64,000 bases of DNA from Isoetes taiwanensis (GCA_021234155.1 JAJEKV010000056.1:6786618-6850617); one strand, 5' to 3'; positions 1-10,435 are shown, counted from the first letter of the stretch. Notes: generated by a model not told the origin, from the letters alone. Numbers and translations: made by a program.

Positions 1-306
1 CAATAGGGAGGTCAGTCCCCCGCCTCCTTATGCCCTTGATGACATTCCGGGCATGCTCATCATCTCCTAGCATCTCAAGCAAAGTGTGGAAGTCGAGATA
101 GAGTTGTGTGTCGTCTTCATTGGAGACGCAAGCAGGTCAATCTCCTCATGGAAAAACCGAAGGAAGGCAGCATAGTCTGGGTGCACCTGCATGTTGAAGA
201 CGAGGTCTACCTGCTGGAGGAGATAAGGGTGAAGAAGGTCAAAGGGGACCGCGGGGTCCCAATGCTCTCCATCTAAATACCACTGCTGCAAGGTTGGGCG
301 AGCCAT
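1..306 (-). CDS. Uncharacterised retroelement ORF D, 5' end, frameshifted, runs off window
   Basis: The likely start is the ATG at 306-304 (MARPTLQQWYLDGEHWDP), preceded by a CT-rich plant-like leader and a TATA box about 85 bp upstream. The frame continues to about 142 (FLRFFHEEIDLLA). It then ends early at 67 unless one frame change is allowed: in the next register the sequence stays open to the window edge with a coding-like, acidic composition (DDTQLYLDFHTLLEML, then DDEHARNVIKG). This suggests a real gene with an indel near 142. No family is recognised. It follows the H3 frame in the same orientation within the LTR element. Confidence 0.5.
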
Positions 307-387
307 GAGGGTTGAAGGCGCAAAGGAGGAGAAAGGAGGCGCTGAAAGCAAGGAAGGGGAAATGAAACCCTAATGGCCAAAAAGGAA

Positions 388-395
388 CTTTATAC
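388..395 (-). promoter_or_regulatory. TATA box upstream of ORF D
   Basis: The minus strand reads GTATAAAG, followed about 35-80 bp downstream by a CT-rich leader (TTAGGGTTTCATTTCCCC) and the ATG at 306. This spacing is typical of plant Pol II promoters and suggests that ORF D has its own transcript. Inference from motif and position only. Confidence 0.4.
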
Positions 396-571
396 TCTTC
401 GGCACGTTTCCCGAAATTATTATTAAAAATTATTATTTAAATAATAATTTATTTTTAAATTCACACCAAGTGGCGGAAAAAAAACATTTTTATATTCACA
501 ACTCCAAAAATTGGAATACTTTACATAGACGACTCCACAAAATTTTACAACGGAAGAAAGATGGTCGCCAG

Positions 572-1267
572 TCACCGAAACTCCCCTTGGATCCTTCGTG
601 CTAACTGGAGGTCCTTGGGCATTATGGTAACCTTCTTCGCATGTATCGCGCAGAGGTTGGCGTCACTCAAAATCTCTATGAGGTAAGCCTCAGCAGCCTC
701 CTGAAGTGCAAGGATTGCAAAGGCTTGGAACCTCAGATCAGTTTTAAACTCCTGGGCAATTTCCCGTACAAGCCGCTGGAAAGGGAGCCGACGGATCAAT
801 GGCTCAGTAGACTTCTGATACTTACGTATCTCCCGAAGTGCTACCGTGCCCGGTCGATATCTGTGGGGCTTTCGCGGCTTGAAGGTTGCCTTGAGCGACG
901 GGATGGATTTCCCGCCGGTTGTTGGATGCTTTGCCCGCTGAACGATCTGCGCCCGTCTTTGAGCCGATGTCTTCTTGGCAATGGCGGCATTCTTCTGTAA
1001 GCGGGTCTTATAATCCACACCTCCTTTAACGGGTTTGGTGTTCTTTCTCTTCAACTTCCTGTTACCCCACTCCGTAGCCTTCCTATTCTTGGCTCCGCCT
1101 TGCTCTACAGGTTGATCTTGTTGCTGGCCAACAGTTTGATCCTGCTGCTGTTCAACGTTGTGATCCCCCTGTTGGTCAACTTGCTGGTCCTCCTGCTGAT
1201 CAACTTGCTGGTTTTGGCTCTGCTTTCCTACGGAGCCTCTTCTTCTCAGCTTCCTGGGCTTCCTTGT
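572..1267 (-). CDS. Divergent histone H3 with Q-rich N-terminal extension, inside LTR element
   Basis: The open frame runs from 1267 (just after a TGA at 1270-1268) to TGA at 574-572, 231 codons. Codons 1-17 are basic. Codons 18-56 are a glutamine/aspartate-rich repeat (QQVDQQ, QQQDQ). Codons 57-131 form a lysine/arginine-rich tail. The rest is a clear histone H3 fold: [70 protein letters not shown]. It lacks the longer loop 1 of CenH3, so it is an H3-type and not a centromeric histone. The tail does not keep the ARTKQTARKS or AARKSAP contexts; only a TTGGK resembling STGGK survives. No ATG precedes the fold in this frame (the first Met is in the TIMPKD motif), so translation must come from a shift out of ORF B, splicing, or not at all. 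A canonical H3 gene is excluded by the tail and context. Confidence 0.85.
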   Translation of the reverse strand, partial: TRKPRKLRRRGSVGKQSQNQQVDQQEDQQVDQQGDHNVEQQQDQTVGQQQDQPVEQGGAKNRKATEWGNRKLKRKNTKPVKGGVDYKTRLQKNAAIAKKTSAQRRAQIVQRAKHPTTGGKSIPSLKATFKPRKPHRYRPGTVALREIRKYQKSTEPLIRRLPFQRLVREIAQEFKTDLRFQAFAILALQEAAEAYLIEILSDANLCAIHAKKVTIMPKDLQLARRIQGEFR

Positions 1268-1547
1268 TCAAGCGCGCTTGTACTCGCCTGGCAAGCTCCG
1301 TATGGTACCGGTTCGGGTAGGCTCGCATGTCAGCTTGCACGGTGTCCATGCGGACTTGGGTGAAGCTAGGTGGAACATTTTCAAAAACAAAGGCATGCAA
1401 GTCCTCATTCCAGAAGAAGGTGGGAAGGTAGTAATGGTCCCTGTACATAAGTACATGGCCTTTACCAAGGTAGTAGAAGCCGTTGGCCCGCGCTTCTGGT
1501 AGGGCTCCAGCTATTTGTTGAAGGTCTTCTACCCTAGCAAGGTGCAT
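1200..1547 (-). CDS. Uncharacterised retroelement ORF B (115 aa), in frame with ORF A
   Basis: It begins [14 protein letters not shown], two sense codons after the ORF A stop and in the same frame. There is an aromatic-rich central part ([19 protein letters not shown], then [12 protein letters not shown]) and a strongly basic, probably helical C-terminus ([18 protein letters not shown]). No family is recognised. Its last 20 or so codons overlap the start of the histone H3 frame in another register (1267-1203). That frame has no ATG of its own before the H3 core, so a +1 shift from ORF B is the simplest way to translate H3. Alternatively this is a single old gene with one stop and one indel. 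Confidence 0.5.
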   Translation of the reverse strand: MHLARVEDLQQIAGALPEARANGFYYLGKGHVLMYRDHYYLPTFFWNEDLHAFVFENVPPSFTQVRMDTVQADMRAYPNRYHTELARRVQARLNKEAQEAEKKRLRRKAEPKPAS

Positions 1548-1553
1548 GATCCT

Positions 1554-1874
1554 TTAGGCCTCGTTCTTGATAAGCTCTGCTGGGTCCTCATCTGGTCCTG
1601 CCGAGGGATAGAACTTAACTACGGCCCAAGCATGGTCAGGCTGCTCTACAAGAGTGTAGGGCTGGTCTGCAACATTTAGTTTCAGGAGGAAGCGCTCATT
1701 GAAGTGAAAAATGGGGTAGGGGATCCTACGGCCCTCAATAAAGTGCTTCACAAAAAGGTCTAGAACAGTTTCAACTGTGGGACTGTCATCCGAAAGATGG
1801 TCTACCAGTGCACTAAACAACTGGAAGACATTCATCTTCTTTAGGTCCACGGTAAGTTTGAAGCGCGGCATCAT
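1554..1874 (-). CDS. Uncharacterised retroelement ORF A (106 aa)
   Basis: The first ATG is at 1874 (two adjacent Met codons, MMPRFKLTVDLKK). An upstream extension to 1916 would need a non-ATG start. I do not recognise the family. The protein is soluble-looking, mixed alpha/beta in character, with an acidic C-terminal stretch (PSAGPDEDPAELI). It ends in TAA at 1556-1554. Two codons later the same frame resumes with ATG as ORF B, so A and B may once have been one protein broken by a stop, or A may be read through. It lies inside the LTR element, immediately after the leader, where gag would normally sit. It could be a very divergent structural protein, but nothing in the sequence proves that. 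Confidence 0.5.
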   Translation of the reverse strand: MMPRFKLTVDLKKMNVFQLFSALVDHLSDDSPTVETVLDLFVKHFIEGRRIPYPIFHFNERFLLKLNVADQPYTLVEQPDHAWAVVKFYPSAGPDEDPAELIKNEA

Positions 1875-2559
1875 AGCACTGGTGCTGAGTAGCAAGAGAG
1901 AAAGTAGGGCGCTCAACTTAAACAGGCGGCGCTAAGGAGTAGGTGAGGGCGCTAGGGCTTAGGGCAGATGTACGGTAGCCGTGGAGGTCAGCTATGGCGG
2001 AAACAGAGCTCAGGTCCGGCGGCTATGGCAGAAAAGGTCGTCCAGAGAAAACACACTTTCAAAAAGTAGCCCAAATTTGAATTTCAACGTTTAACTTTTT
2101 TATTAAAATTTTCGAAAATATTTTTTTTTTTCTTTTTTTTTTTTTTAAACAGACGCGTATAAAAATACACGCGACCGTATGGGGCGCTGCGATCCTTATA
2201 CGGCCTCAACTCGTCGAGAAAAACACCTCCGAAGACAGCAGCGCCCCTTTTGATTTTTCGGCCAGCTGTTGTCTGTTCGCCCTCAGGAGACGTGCCCCTT
2301 AGGGTATTTGGGAGGTGCCCGATCCATTGGAGCCATTTTCGCCTTCATCCGAGCTACCTACAAAAAGTTATGGGCCTTCCAAACTTGGGTCCTCCAATCG
2401 CCCTAAACTTTTTAAAAACTTACAATTCTACTACAACAACCTAGCACAAAACCAAACATCAAAGAGCTAAACAATCACACTAGCTTAACTCTCACCTAAC
2501 TACGGAACTAACGAGTTAGGGTTTGGTCAGTGCTATGATTTCGAGTAACCGAAATCACG
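1875..2559 (-). other. Leader between PBS and first ORF
   Basis: This is the untranslated stretch between the primer-binding site and the first ATG. It includes an A/T homopolymer block near 2105-2150. Next to it is an imperfect palindrome at 2153-2173 (CGCGTAT ... ATACACGCG) containing a TATA-like TTTTTATA on the minus strand, a possible internal promoter. No coding signal was seen. Confidence 0.5.
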
Positions 2560-2571
2560 GCTCTGATACCA
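2560..2571 (-). other. Primer-binding site, initiator-Met tRNA type
   Basis: The minus strand reads TGGTATCAGAGC one base after the LTR end. This is the standard plant LTR-retrotransposon site complementary to the 3' end of initiator methionine tRNA. Confidence 0.9.
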
Positions 2572-2572
2572 C

Positions 2573-4205
2573 TGTGACGCTCCCTGAACATATACGACCC
2601 TCGGACGTATACATACGGGGACTTTCCCCTCCCATGGCGACCGACTCGCCACGAGCAGGGCCCTCCGTCTAACTCGGACCATCTATGACAAGATGCTCGC
2701 GTGAAGGACACAGAGGGGTCATTCGGCCCACGCCTTCAATGGGGCTCCTATGTCGCGGAAACGTGAATACATGTTAGCACACAGCATAAAGCATATATAA
2801 ATAACCACCACGAAGGATGGCACATCCATCCAGGTACTAACGGCAAAGAATATGCATCTAATCCTAAGGAAAACACCCCAAACCCATGGTTCTACCCCGG
2901 CTCGGACTCCAGTGAGGGTCGACTGACGGCTAGGACTCAAGAGATCAGCAGACCGAATCTTGACATGGCGTTGGCTGGCATAGAACATCGGCTAGGGTTG
3001 TCCACTCCATCCGCCCCTCCTGTGCACACTTTGCAGATGGGTCGATTCACGCTATGGCTTCGCTATAGCCTTCCGGAAACGCAGACTCAAGGTATCACCC
3101 TTTTGAGTCTACTCCAGGGTTCATGACGCCCCGGTCCGATGAGGCAGGTCAGGGAAGCGTCCCCTCCCAGGATCACAGTGGTTCCATGGGTGAGCTAGAG
3201 AATACGTGCCGCATCAGCGACCCCCGCATCCATACCCGACTTACTCACCCTAAATCTACTCAAAGTGCAAGATGCTCCATACGGATCACACCTCTACACC
3301 CAGGAAGTGTCAGACCCATACCCGGCCCTCTACGTGACCGGCTATCAGGCCTAGCCCACTGTAGGAGTCTCAGGAGCCTTTTATGTTCGTGCAAGACCCC
3401 ACCCCCACTTCACCACTGTGTCCCTTCTCTGGTGCTAAGCCAGACCATAGCGTCTACGACCCGGTGGTCTCTTGTACACAGGTCGCAACTAATGGGAATA
3501 TTACAGGGCTCTATCTAGGAGCATACTATCATACATGAGCTCAAAGGTCTCTACCCCCCTTAGTTCCCCCATTTCCAGAGTAAGACTATGCAAAGAACTA
3601 TCAATCCATCCTTTGAGAGCAAAACCAGAATCAGAATATAAAGAGAACTTACCTTTACAATCAAGGGTTAGCTCCTACGAGTAAAACACAGAGAGAACAG
3701 ACAAAACAACACAACAAGTGCCCAACAGGGGCGCTACCCTAGAATTCACAAGCTACACTAACCACCCACCTGTATTCCTGCTGGACCCGTTATCATTGGG
3801 GACTTCCATCTTCTTGGCCTTGGTGCTCAGCTCGGGTTACAAGGTATACGTGCTCGGACAAAGGTGGCACTCAGCTTGGCAAGGCAGGCGCTCAACTGCT
3901 CAAAGGTGGCGCTCAGCTCCTCTTGGTCAATTGTGGCTGATATGGGGGTGGTGATCCACCTTAATGGATCAAAGTAGCATTCACCATGCTGGCCAATCGA
4001 GTTTGGCCAGGTGGCGCCTTCCCAAACCATAATTAGCTTAATTATCCTTTATAAATAATAATTCCTTAATTGTAGGTTATTATCCTTAACAATTATCCCT
4101 TTTAGGTCAACCCCCTAGGTTACCATACCCCATGGTGGCGTATCTATACTAGGTGATGCGTCAATATATTTATACATATACCGTATAAATACTTGGAACG
4201 TCACA
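2573..4205 (-). repeat. 5' long terminal repeat, 1,633 bp
   Basis: On the plus strand it starts TGTGACG (2573-2579) and ends CGTCACA (4199-4205), a perfect 7-bp terminal inverted repeat with canonical TG...CA ends. The inner end abuts a tRNA primer-binding site, which fixes the orientation. A TATA-like TATAAATA lies on the minus strand at 4174-4167, only about 30 bp inside the outer end; whether it is the working promoter is unclear. ORFs inside the LTR (for example 3123-3518 and 3718-3954) look like chance. The partner LTR and target-site duplication (expected to match TCGAT at 4206-4210) are outside the window. Confidence 0.85.
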
Positions 4206-5900
4206 TCGATCCCTTGGAGGTTCCAGGTACTTTCTCCTCATTATAGATGGCTACCTTGCTGCAAAGTTACTATAGGTCATTCCCCTCTTCATGTAGGACC
4301 AAGGGATGAGGATCCAAGCTTCCAGCAATAATCTGTACTATAGGAGAATGCCCATCACCTTTCCAAGAGATTATCTTATTGGAATCCTCAGGCAAAATGC
4401 TGTGGCCCCACAGAAAAACCAAGTCTGCCACTGGAAAACAAAGGAAGACAGGTCTGCCATGGCGTGGACCTGCATATATTTTATAATCCTTCATTCTTGG
4501 CTAGAAACTACAAAGCACTGAGATGTACACAAAGCATCTAATAAAATAAATATTGTACAGTTTGCTACAAACCCATGGGATCAGGGGCATGAGCAAGAAA
4601 ATTGAGATGACAATTAGGAGGCAGTGCTGAAGAGGCTATAGAAGTAGGAAACTGAGAGCAAGATTACATGTCGGCGATGGTAACCATGGAGGCTGAAATG
4701 CATGATCCTAATTACGGGACTGAATTACAAAGAAAACCAGCAGATGCCATACACCATCGGAAAGCTTACTGCAAGAGCTTTCCAAATGCGCACCTGAGGT
4801 GGGAGATATCTGAGATTGAAGCAATGGTAACCATGGAGGCCGAAATAGATGATCCCAATTCCGGGACTGAAGTAGAGAGAAAATTACCTAATTCCATACA
4901 TCTTTATAAGGCTTACTGCAACGACTTTCCAACGCACAAAAAATCGCCTGAAACGGACTCCCGAGGAGGGACATATCTGAGATTGAAGCAGCGCCAAACC
5001 CTAGCCCCAATGAGCTGCGCCATCACCAAATCAGCCAAACCTTTATCTAATATTCACATATAACCATCCAATCTCTTTTTTTGGGTTGCCCCTAAGGGGG
5101 CAAACCCTTGTCAATGTGGGTTTGTGGCATATTCCAGGTATATGCTAGTATATGCCCAGAATATGCCATTAACTGCTCCAAACCCTTCGTTGGCTGTAAA
5201 CTGGCGGTCAATTATGTTGTTGCTCAGCCACTATGCAAACGGGCTAACCGGTACTTCTTTCTCAAAGGAGGCTATGGCGAATTGGTGCCCTATATCGTGA
5301 TTGTTCTACATTTTATTTTGAGGCAGGAAAATGCGTACCAGCCTCATGTGCCGATTTTGAGGAGATTTCAGCATCTGTTTTTCGGTGCCTGGGATTGATA
5401 GGGTTCGGCCTATAGAAGTGTGATCAGAGGTTCCGGTAAGCTCCTAGTGTTAGACATTGTTTTTCGATTTCTTGAAATTGCTTATGATTAGTTTAGGGAT
5501 AGGTTTAAGGTGCCGGAATAAGTCGTTTACCATTAGTTTAAGATTCAGATTGCCGGATTGAAGCTGCTTTGGCATAAGCATTTATGCGGTAGCAGGTCAA
5601 AGGTCTGAAAATGCTTTGTGGAGGACCCAATGCAGCGTGCCGGATTTAAGCATTTATGCAAAATGTTTAGCATAAGCATCTCTGCAAAACATTTTATCAT
5701 TAGAAATGAAAGCCAATCCACTAATTTTCCCCGACTACTGAATAGAAACTGTGCCCGAGACTCAGCTTTCCTGTTGAAGAAGATTGAGCTTGTGTTCCAG
5801 AATATCAAAGTTCAATTGCTTCTCTTGTAAGCTGCATACTTAAGGTTTAGCTTTTTTTAGTTGTATGAACAGTAAATAACGAATAAGCATCGTATGCCTT
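4206..5900. other. No gene seen; short hairpin at 5083-5107
   Basis: Apart from the tandem duplication at 4677-4990, this stretch shows only short chance ORFs. A GGGTTGCCCC / GGGGCAAACCC hairpin lies at 5083-5107. The 40 bp before it (from TTATCTAATATTCACATA, about 5044) recur near 13128, so this is a dispersed repeat edge. Confidence 0.5.
4677..4990. repeat. Tandem duplication, two copies of about 150-165 bp
   Basis: Copy 1 (4677-4823) and copy 2 (4824-4990) share ATGGTAACCATGGAGG at the start, GGGACTGAA and GCTTACTGCAA inside, and ATATCTGAGATTGAAGCA at the end. The frame across both is open, but this follows from the duplication and I do not call it a gene. Confidence 0.75.
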
Positions 5901-5901
5901 T

Positions 5902-5963
5902 CATTAGGGCAGATTTGGGGTCTCAAAATGGCCCATAACTTGGATGCCAGAATTCCACGTCAT
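5902..5963 (+). repeat. Dispersed repeat, inverted partner at 9741-9796
   Basis: CATTAGGGCAGATTTGGGGT, then TCAAAATGGCC and ATTCCACGTCA, recur on the minus strand at 9796-9741 with a few mismatches. The two could be terminal or sub-terminal parts of one 3.9-kb element or two unrelated copies. Confidence 0.55.
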
Positions 5964-6830
5964 GTTTCTCTCGACCAATGATGTTTGCGCATTTTTTTCT
6001 AAAGTCAGTATTAGTTGGCAAGTAGAAAGAGGAGCAGGCTTACTTGGCATCCACATGGCGAAATTTCATAGGACAAATCGTATCGCGGACCAAAATAAAG
6101 GCTACTTTTTTCCGCCTACTGTGCACATGCCCACATGCACCAACCACCTTATCAAATTTTGGCACCAAGATTTCCATTGTTCACATTAGCACTGTTACGT
6201 GCATCCTCTCCGCCTTCACTCTTCATTTGGAATCCAAGTCTCCAATAGTGTCTATATTTTTGCCCCATTTACAGAACACTCAAGGTCAAGAAGTAGGAGG
6301 TTATGTCTCCAAAGGTTCATGGGTGAGTATGTTATAGCATCGATGAGGGGCGAGCATAGAGTTATGCGACAACGGCAAGGCGATGTGCGGACAAGCAAAC
6401 GTACGTTACATGCCATGTTTTTACTACCCAAATTTTCATTTTGAAGTTTTCCTACTTTTCAGCTCTTCCCATTCATCGTATTGCTCCCTGCTATTCATTC
6501 TTACAATTCAACGACCGATTTGTATCTCTAATTGCATCCATCATTGCTCCTAGTACTCCTACATTGCTTCTGCAGTTCATCACTTACAAAACAATAAAGG
6601 CATGACGGTGGAAGGATATCTATCCATAGGCTCGTGGGTGAGAATGCTATCCGAAGGGTGACTATGGAGTTACATCGCCGGAGCGACATTCATACGCAAT
6701 GAATAGGTAGAACTATAGGGTTCAAAATAAATGCTATGGATAGTATATTGCAAAAAAAAAAAGGGGAAGGGAGGGGGGGAAGGGATTTGAAGAGGAGGAT
6801 ATTTGCAAATTTGCACCCTCAATAATACAT

Positions 6831-8786
6831 GGATCACACCATGCGAAAATGCATATGCACTTTGTAAATGTGTAGTGAGATTTCGCGTCATGTGATCCTT
6901 GCTTCTTTTTTCTTCCCTCTTCTTGATTTATATTCACCCACTGAATCAAATATTTTTCTTTGGACTATATGTATCAGATGTCGGGGATTTGAGACTAGGG
7001 AAAAGCATTACTAGCATCGTTGTTGTCTAACATATGGACATAAGAGACATGCTTTTCCAAGATATACATTCAGGGCAATGGGCATCTAGTTTTACGTTGT
7101 AAAGTTGTGGGAGCCGAGCTTGAAAGTCGTCTCATGACCTCTTTTAAGCGAATTGTGCAAGCCTCAAAGTTATGAGAATGGTGTCCTTGCAATGAAGAAA
7201 TATTTGATAAGACGTGCATCCAGGGTTGTTGAAAAAATGAGTTACAAAATATTTGCTCCATTAGAGGTGTTTACTAATGCCCTGACACAAAAGCTCCAAA
7301 GACATATTGTATAAAATGTCACTTTCGTGAGCCTTTGGATCAGTTAACACAAAGTGTCACATATGGAAACATTGTTAGGTTTGATAAAATAACATAAAAA
7401 TCTTATTTAATAAAGCTTTGGTTGTTGGTAAAGTGTTAGCTTATTGATTAAGTGTTTGTATTTTGCTTTGGGACCCTCTTTGAAAAAGTTTAGTTCATAA
7501 AACATAATATAACTTGGAATGATATATATTTTATATGCAAATGGGAGAGCATTGATGAGGGACTTGGTGTTATTCTATTCTATTCTATTCTATCTATTGA
7601 TAAACAAACAAGAAAGTGGATCACACCATGCGAATTTAGTATGTTCCAACCTTTTAGCTTATACAAAATTCGCTTGGTGTGATTTTTTTGGAAAAAGATG
7701 ACTTCCTATAGTAAAATTACTTTGATTATCTTTTAATAAAAGAAATATATATGTGTCTTATTTGAAGTTAAGTGTGGATATGTGACGTGCTCATTTATTG
7801 ATAAAGTGTTTGCTTTTTGAAAAAGGGTTATTAACTTTATGTACTACTAGAGTTGGTAAAGTATTTTAGATGCAAATAGGAAGGGGTACTTGTATTTAAG
7901 TTTAATTTGACAACAAGCAAGAAAGCGTATCACACCATGCGAAATGATTGTGTTCTTTTTTTTTTTTGCATATGTATTATTCGCTTGATGTGATCCTTCT
8001 TAAAAACGGATATGCTCTTTGAAAAGGACTAACAACTTTATGCACTTGGGGTGGTAAAGCATTAAATGAAAAGGGGTACTTGTGTTTAATTTTAATTTGA
8101 CAACAAATAAGAAAGTGGATCACACGATGCAAATTTAGTGTGTTCCATTTTTGTTGCATATGTACTATTCGCTTGGTGTGATCCTTCTTGAAAAAGAATA
8201 TGCTCTTTGAAAAGGGATAATGACTTATGTAGTAAAGCATTTTAGATACAAATAGGAATGAGTACTTGTGTTTAATTTTAATTTGACAACAAATAAGAAA
8301 GTGGATCACACCATGCGAATTTAGTGTGTCCCTTTTTTTTTGCATATGTATTATTCGCTTGGTGTGATCCATCTTGAAAAAAAAATAGCTTTCAAGTAAA
8401 AGGAAAGAAAGAAATATCTTATTTAAAGTGTAAAGTGTTAGTATGTAAAGTGTTGGTTTATTAAAAAGGTGTTTGCTATTTGAAATAGGCTTAGAACTTC
8501 ACATGCAAATGGGAGGCTATTGAATGGGTACTTGTGTTTATAATTTAACAGCAAACAAGAAAGTAGGTCACGCCATACAGATTTGCTATGTTCCATCCTA
8601 ATGTTATGTTATACAAAAGTAACATTAAAATATGTTTTAAAAAGTATAAGTAAAATACTATTTGTTTACGCTAAGTTGTAAGTTCAATATTTGTGTTTCT
8701 ATTTACTTTTTTACGCAAGGATCACACCAGGCGAATTTCTTATATGCAATTACTTTTGCGCATGAAGATTTCGCATCATATGATCC
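6831..8786. repeat. Array of 68-bp fold-back (palindromic) units
   Basis: Six imperfect palindromes occur at 6831-6898, 7618-7683, 7927-7996, 8117-8184, 8303-8370 and 8719-8786. Each starts close to GGATCACACCATGCGAA and ends close to TTCGCTTGGTGTGATCC with about 34 bp between arms. A seventh left arm (about 8565) has lost its partner. Units 3-5 sit inside a longer tandem repeat of about 186 bp that also carries TACTTGTGTTTAATTTTAAT and a CTTTGAAAAGGG tail. Unit length is nearly constant while the spacers vary, so the hairpin itself appears to be the conserved part. No coding potential was seen. Confidence 0.8.
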
Positions 8787-10435
8787 TCTTTAAACAAGGA
8801 TGGCTTTGACCTTCAATGTTCATAAATTTTATGAATGTTTGCATATGATAACTAGTCAAAGAGTTCTTCTACTACTTAAAGAGTTTCAAGACTCATTTTT
8901 GCTATAATTTAAATAGCAATAGATTTTTAAAGGAATCTATTGTGAAAAGTAGTCAAAGACTTCTTGTATTAGATGTATCTAAACACAAACACCATAACCT
9001 TTGTACTTCAAGAATGTATAAACCCTTTGCATTGCAAAGTATAATGTCATTTATTAGCATCTTCACAGACATTTCCCCTTTCTTAAAGGGGTACTTCTTT
9101 GATTGATGCTATTCCAGTTATCTCCTCCTCTTCAACACAATAAGTTATTTTGGCATAGCTATTAATCATATCTCCATTCTGTCATATATCTAAGAGGGAT
9201 AGTGACTATTTTTCCTCCACCCCTTTCAGTGCTTCTATGAAAAAAGCTACCTTGGATGCTTAGGGGATTTCTCCATGCCTTGTCCACTTCATAATTGTCC
9301 CATTTCTAACAAAACCAAGTGCATGCGCCCTAGGAGGTGCATGCACCCATAGTATATGCATGTACTGAGTGCATCCATATGAGCTTAAATGATTTTGTTA
9401 GGGGCTTCCACAAACCTCTTTGCATCTTGTTCTTTGAGATGTATTCGCTATATATATGGGAACAAGTCCGATAGAGCATCTCAAGCTTGTTTCATTCTCA
9501 ATGAGGAATGGATATCATCAGCGCCCTCCTTTCAACATCAACCATCACTTTTTTATATTCAAATTCCTTTGCCTCGTGAATGTCAATAAGCCATCATTAT
9601 TAGTCGTAGTCGCGATGGTTTAATGCCATAAATATTTTTTTATTTGTTTCTAATATGTGAAAATGGGACAATAAATGCGCAATCTCTCGAAATCCGTGAG
9701 AATCTATAATTATGAAGGGTAGGGGAGAAGAATAAGAAATCTGACGTGGAATGGCTCTTACGAGGCCATTTTGAGATCCCAAATCCGCCCTAATGGCTGC
9801 CTAGCCATCAGATTGAAGTTTTGGAAATGCCTTGTACTCTAGCCAATGCACCTATTGGATCTGGTTTTTTTACCATCACTATGTCTTTGGTGCATAGCCG
9901 CCAGATTGAAGTTCTGGAAATGCCCTATAGTCTAGCCAATGCACTTATTGGATTTGGTTTTTTCTTAACATCACTAATCCCTGGAGCAGATAATTGGGTT
10001 AATTCGTCCATAAACTTCATACATCACCCTTAACAGCAATGTTTATACTTTCAAACTTCCAAATTTCTATTTCTTGCAACTTGCTATAGGTTCCATAGTA
10101 TACCTTAGCTCAGTTTCTTAGTAAGTCTATATAAGGAATTATTTTAATTAGCATCATGAAAATAGTGACAGCAATCGGCTTCTTGCATTTATCATGCCTA
10201 TAACAGTGTTTGTTCAAGTCTAGCCCTGCATCAGTTGTGTTTTTACTTATGAGGAAATCCTCCTTTTTAAACAAATGAGTATGCCAAGGAGGGCTTTGCA
10301 GCTCAAGCAAACTGAAAGAAGGTTGGTCGAAATTAATATTTTACATTATATGTGTGCGGCAACTAGTTATTAAACATATGATAACAGCTTATTACAGGAA
10401 TAGAGCTCATTCCTGAAAGATGGGAGGATGGATCT
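8787..10435. other. No gene seen
   Basis: AT-rich DNA with chance ORFs. A local duplication near 9808-9960 repeats the phrase CAGATTGAAGTTYTGGAAATGCC (two copies about 90 bp apart). Confidence 0.5.
9741..9796 (-). repeat. Inverted partner of the 5902-5963 repeat
   Basis: Read on the minus strand this matches 5902-5963 over most of its length (GGATCTCAAAATGGCC, ATTCCACGTCA). Confidence 0.55.

Larger units (their letters stand above)
1..4205 (-). mobile_element. LTR retrotransposon carrying a histone H3-like ORF, 5' part only
   Basis: Read on the minus strand, the element begins with a 5' LTR (4205 down to 2573), then a one-base spacer and a primer-binding site (2571-2560). A leader of about 0.7 kb follows, then small reading frames (1874-1554, 1547-1200, 1267-572, 306 to beyond the left edge). 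The other LTR must lie left of the window. No gag zinc knuckle, protease, RT, RNase H or integrase is visible in the 2.57 kb of internal DNA, so the lineage is undetermined. It is either an element with extra ORFs ahead of gag-pol or a non-autonomous derivative with captured coding DNA. LTR ends plus PBS make the element assignment strong; the gene content is unusual. Confidence 0.85.

Noticed and set aside
572-1267. Centromeric histone CenH3
   Set aside because: Loop 1 is of ordinary H3 length and the core is H3-like; only the tail is unusual.
641-1502. Plus-strand ORFs at 641-1000, 1100-1363 and 1278-1502
   Set aside because: They are antisense shadows of the H3 frame and ORF B.
3123-3954. 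ORFs inside the LTR (131 and 78 aa)
   Set aside because: They run opposite to the element, look non-protein-like and have no homology.
4668-5063. 131-aa ORF with an internal repeat
   Set aside because: Its length comes from a tandem duplication of non-coding DNA; the two halves differ in ways that do not look like protein conservation.
6831-8786. Possible CRISPR-like array of repeats and spacers
   Set aside because: The repeats are palindromes with irregular spacing inside tandem duplications in a plant genome; there is no cas gene and no uniform spacers.
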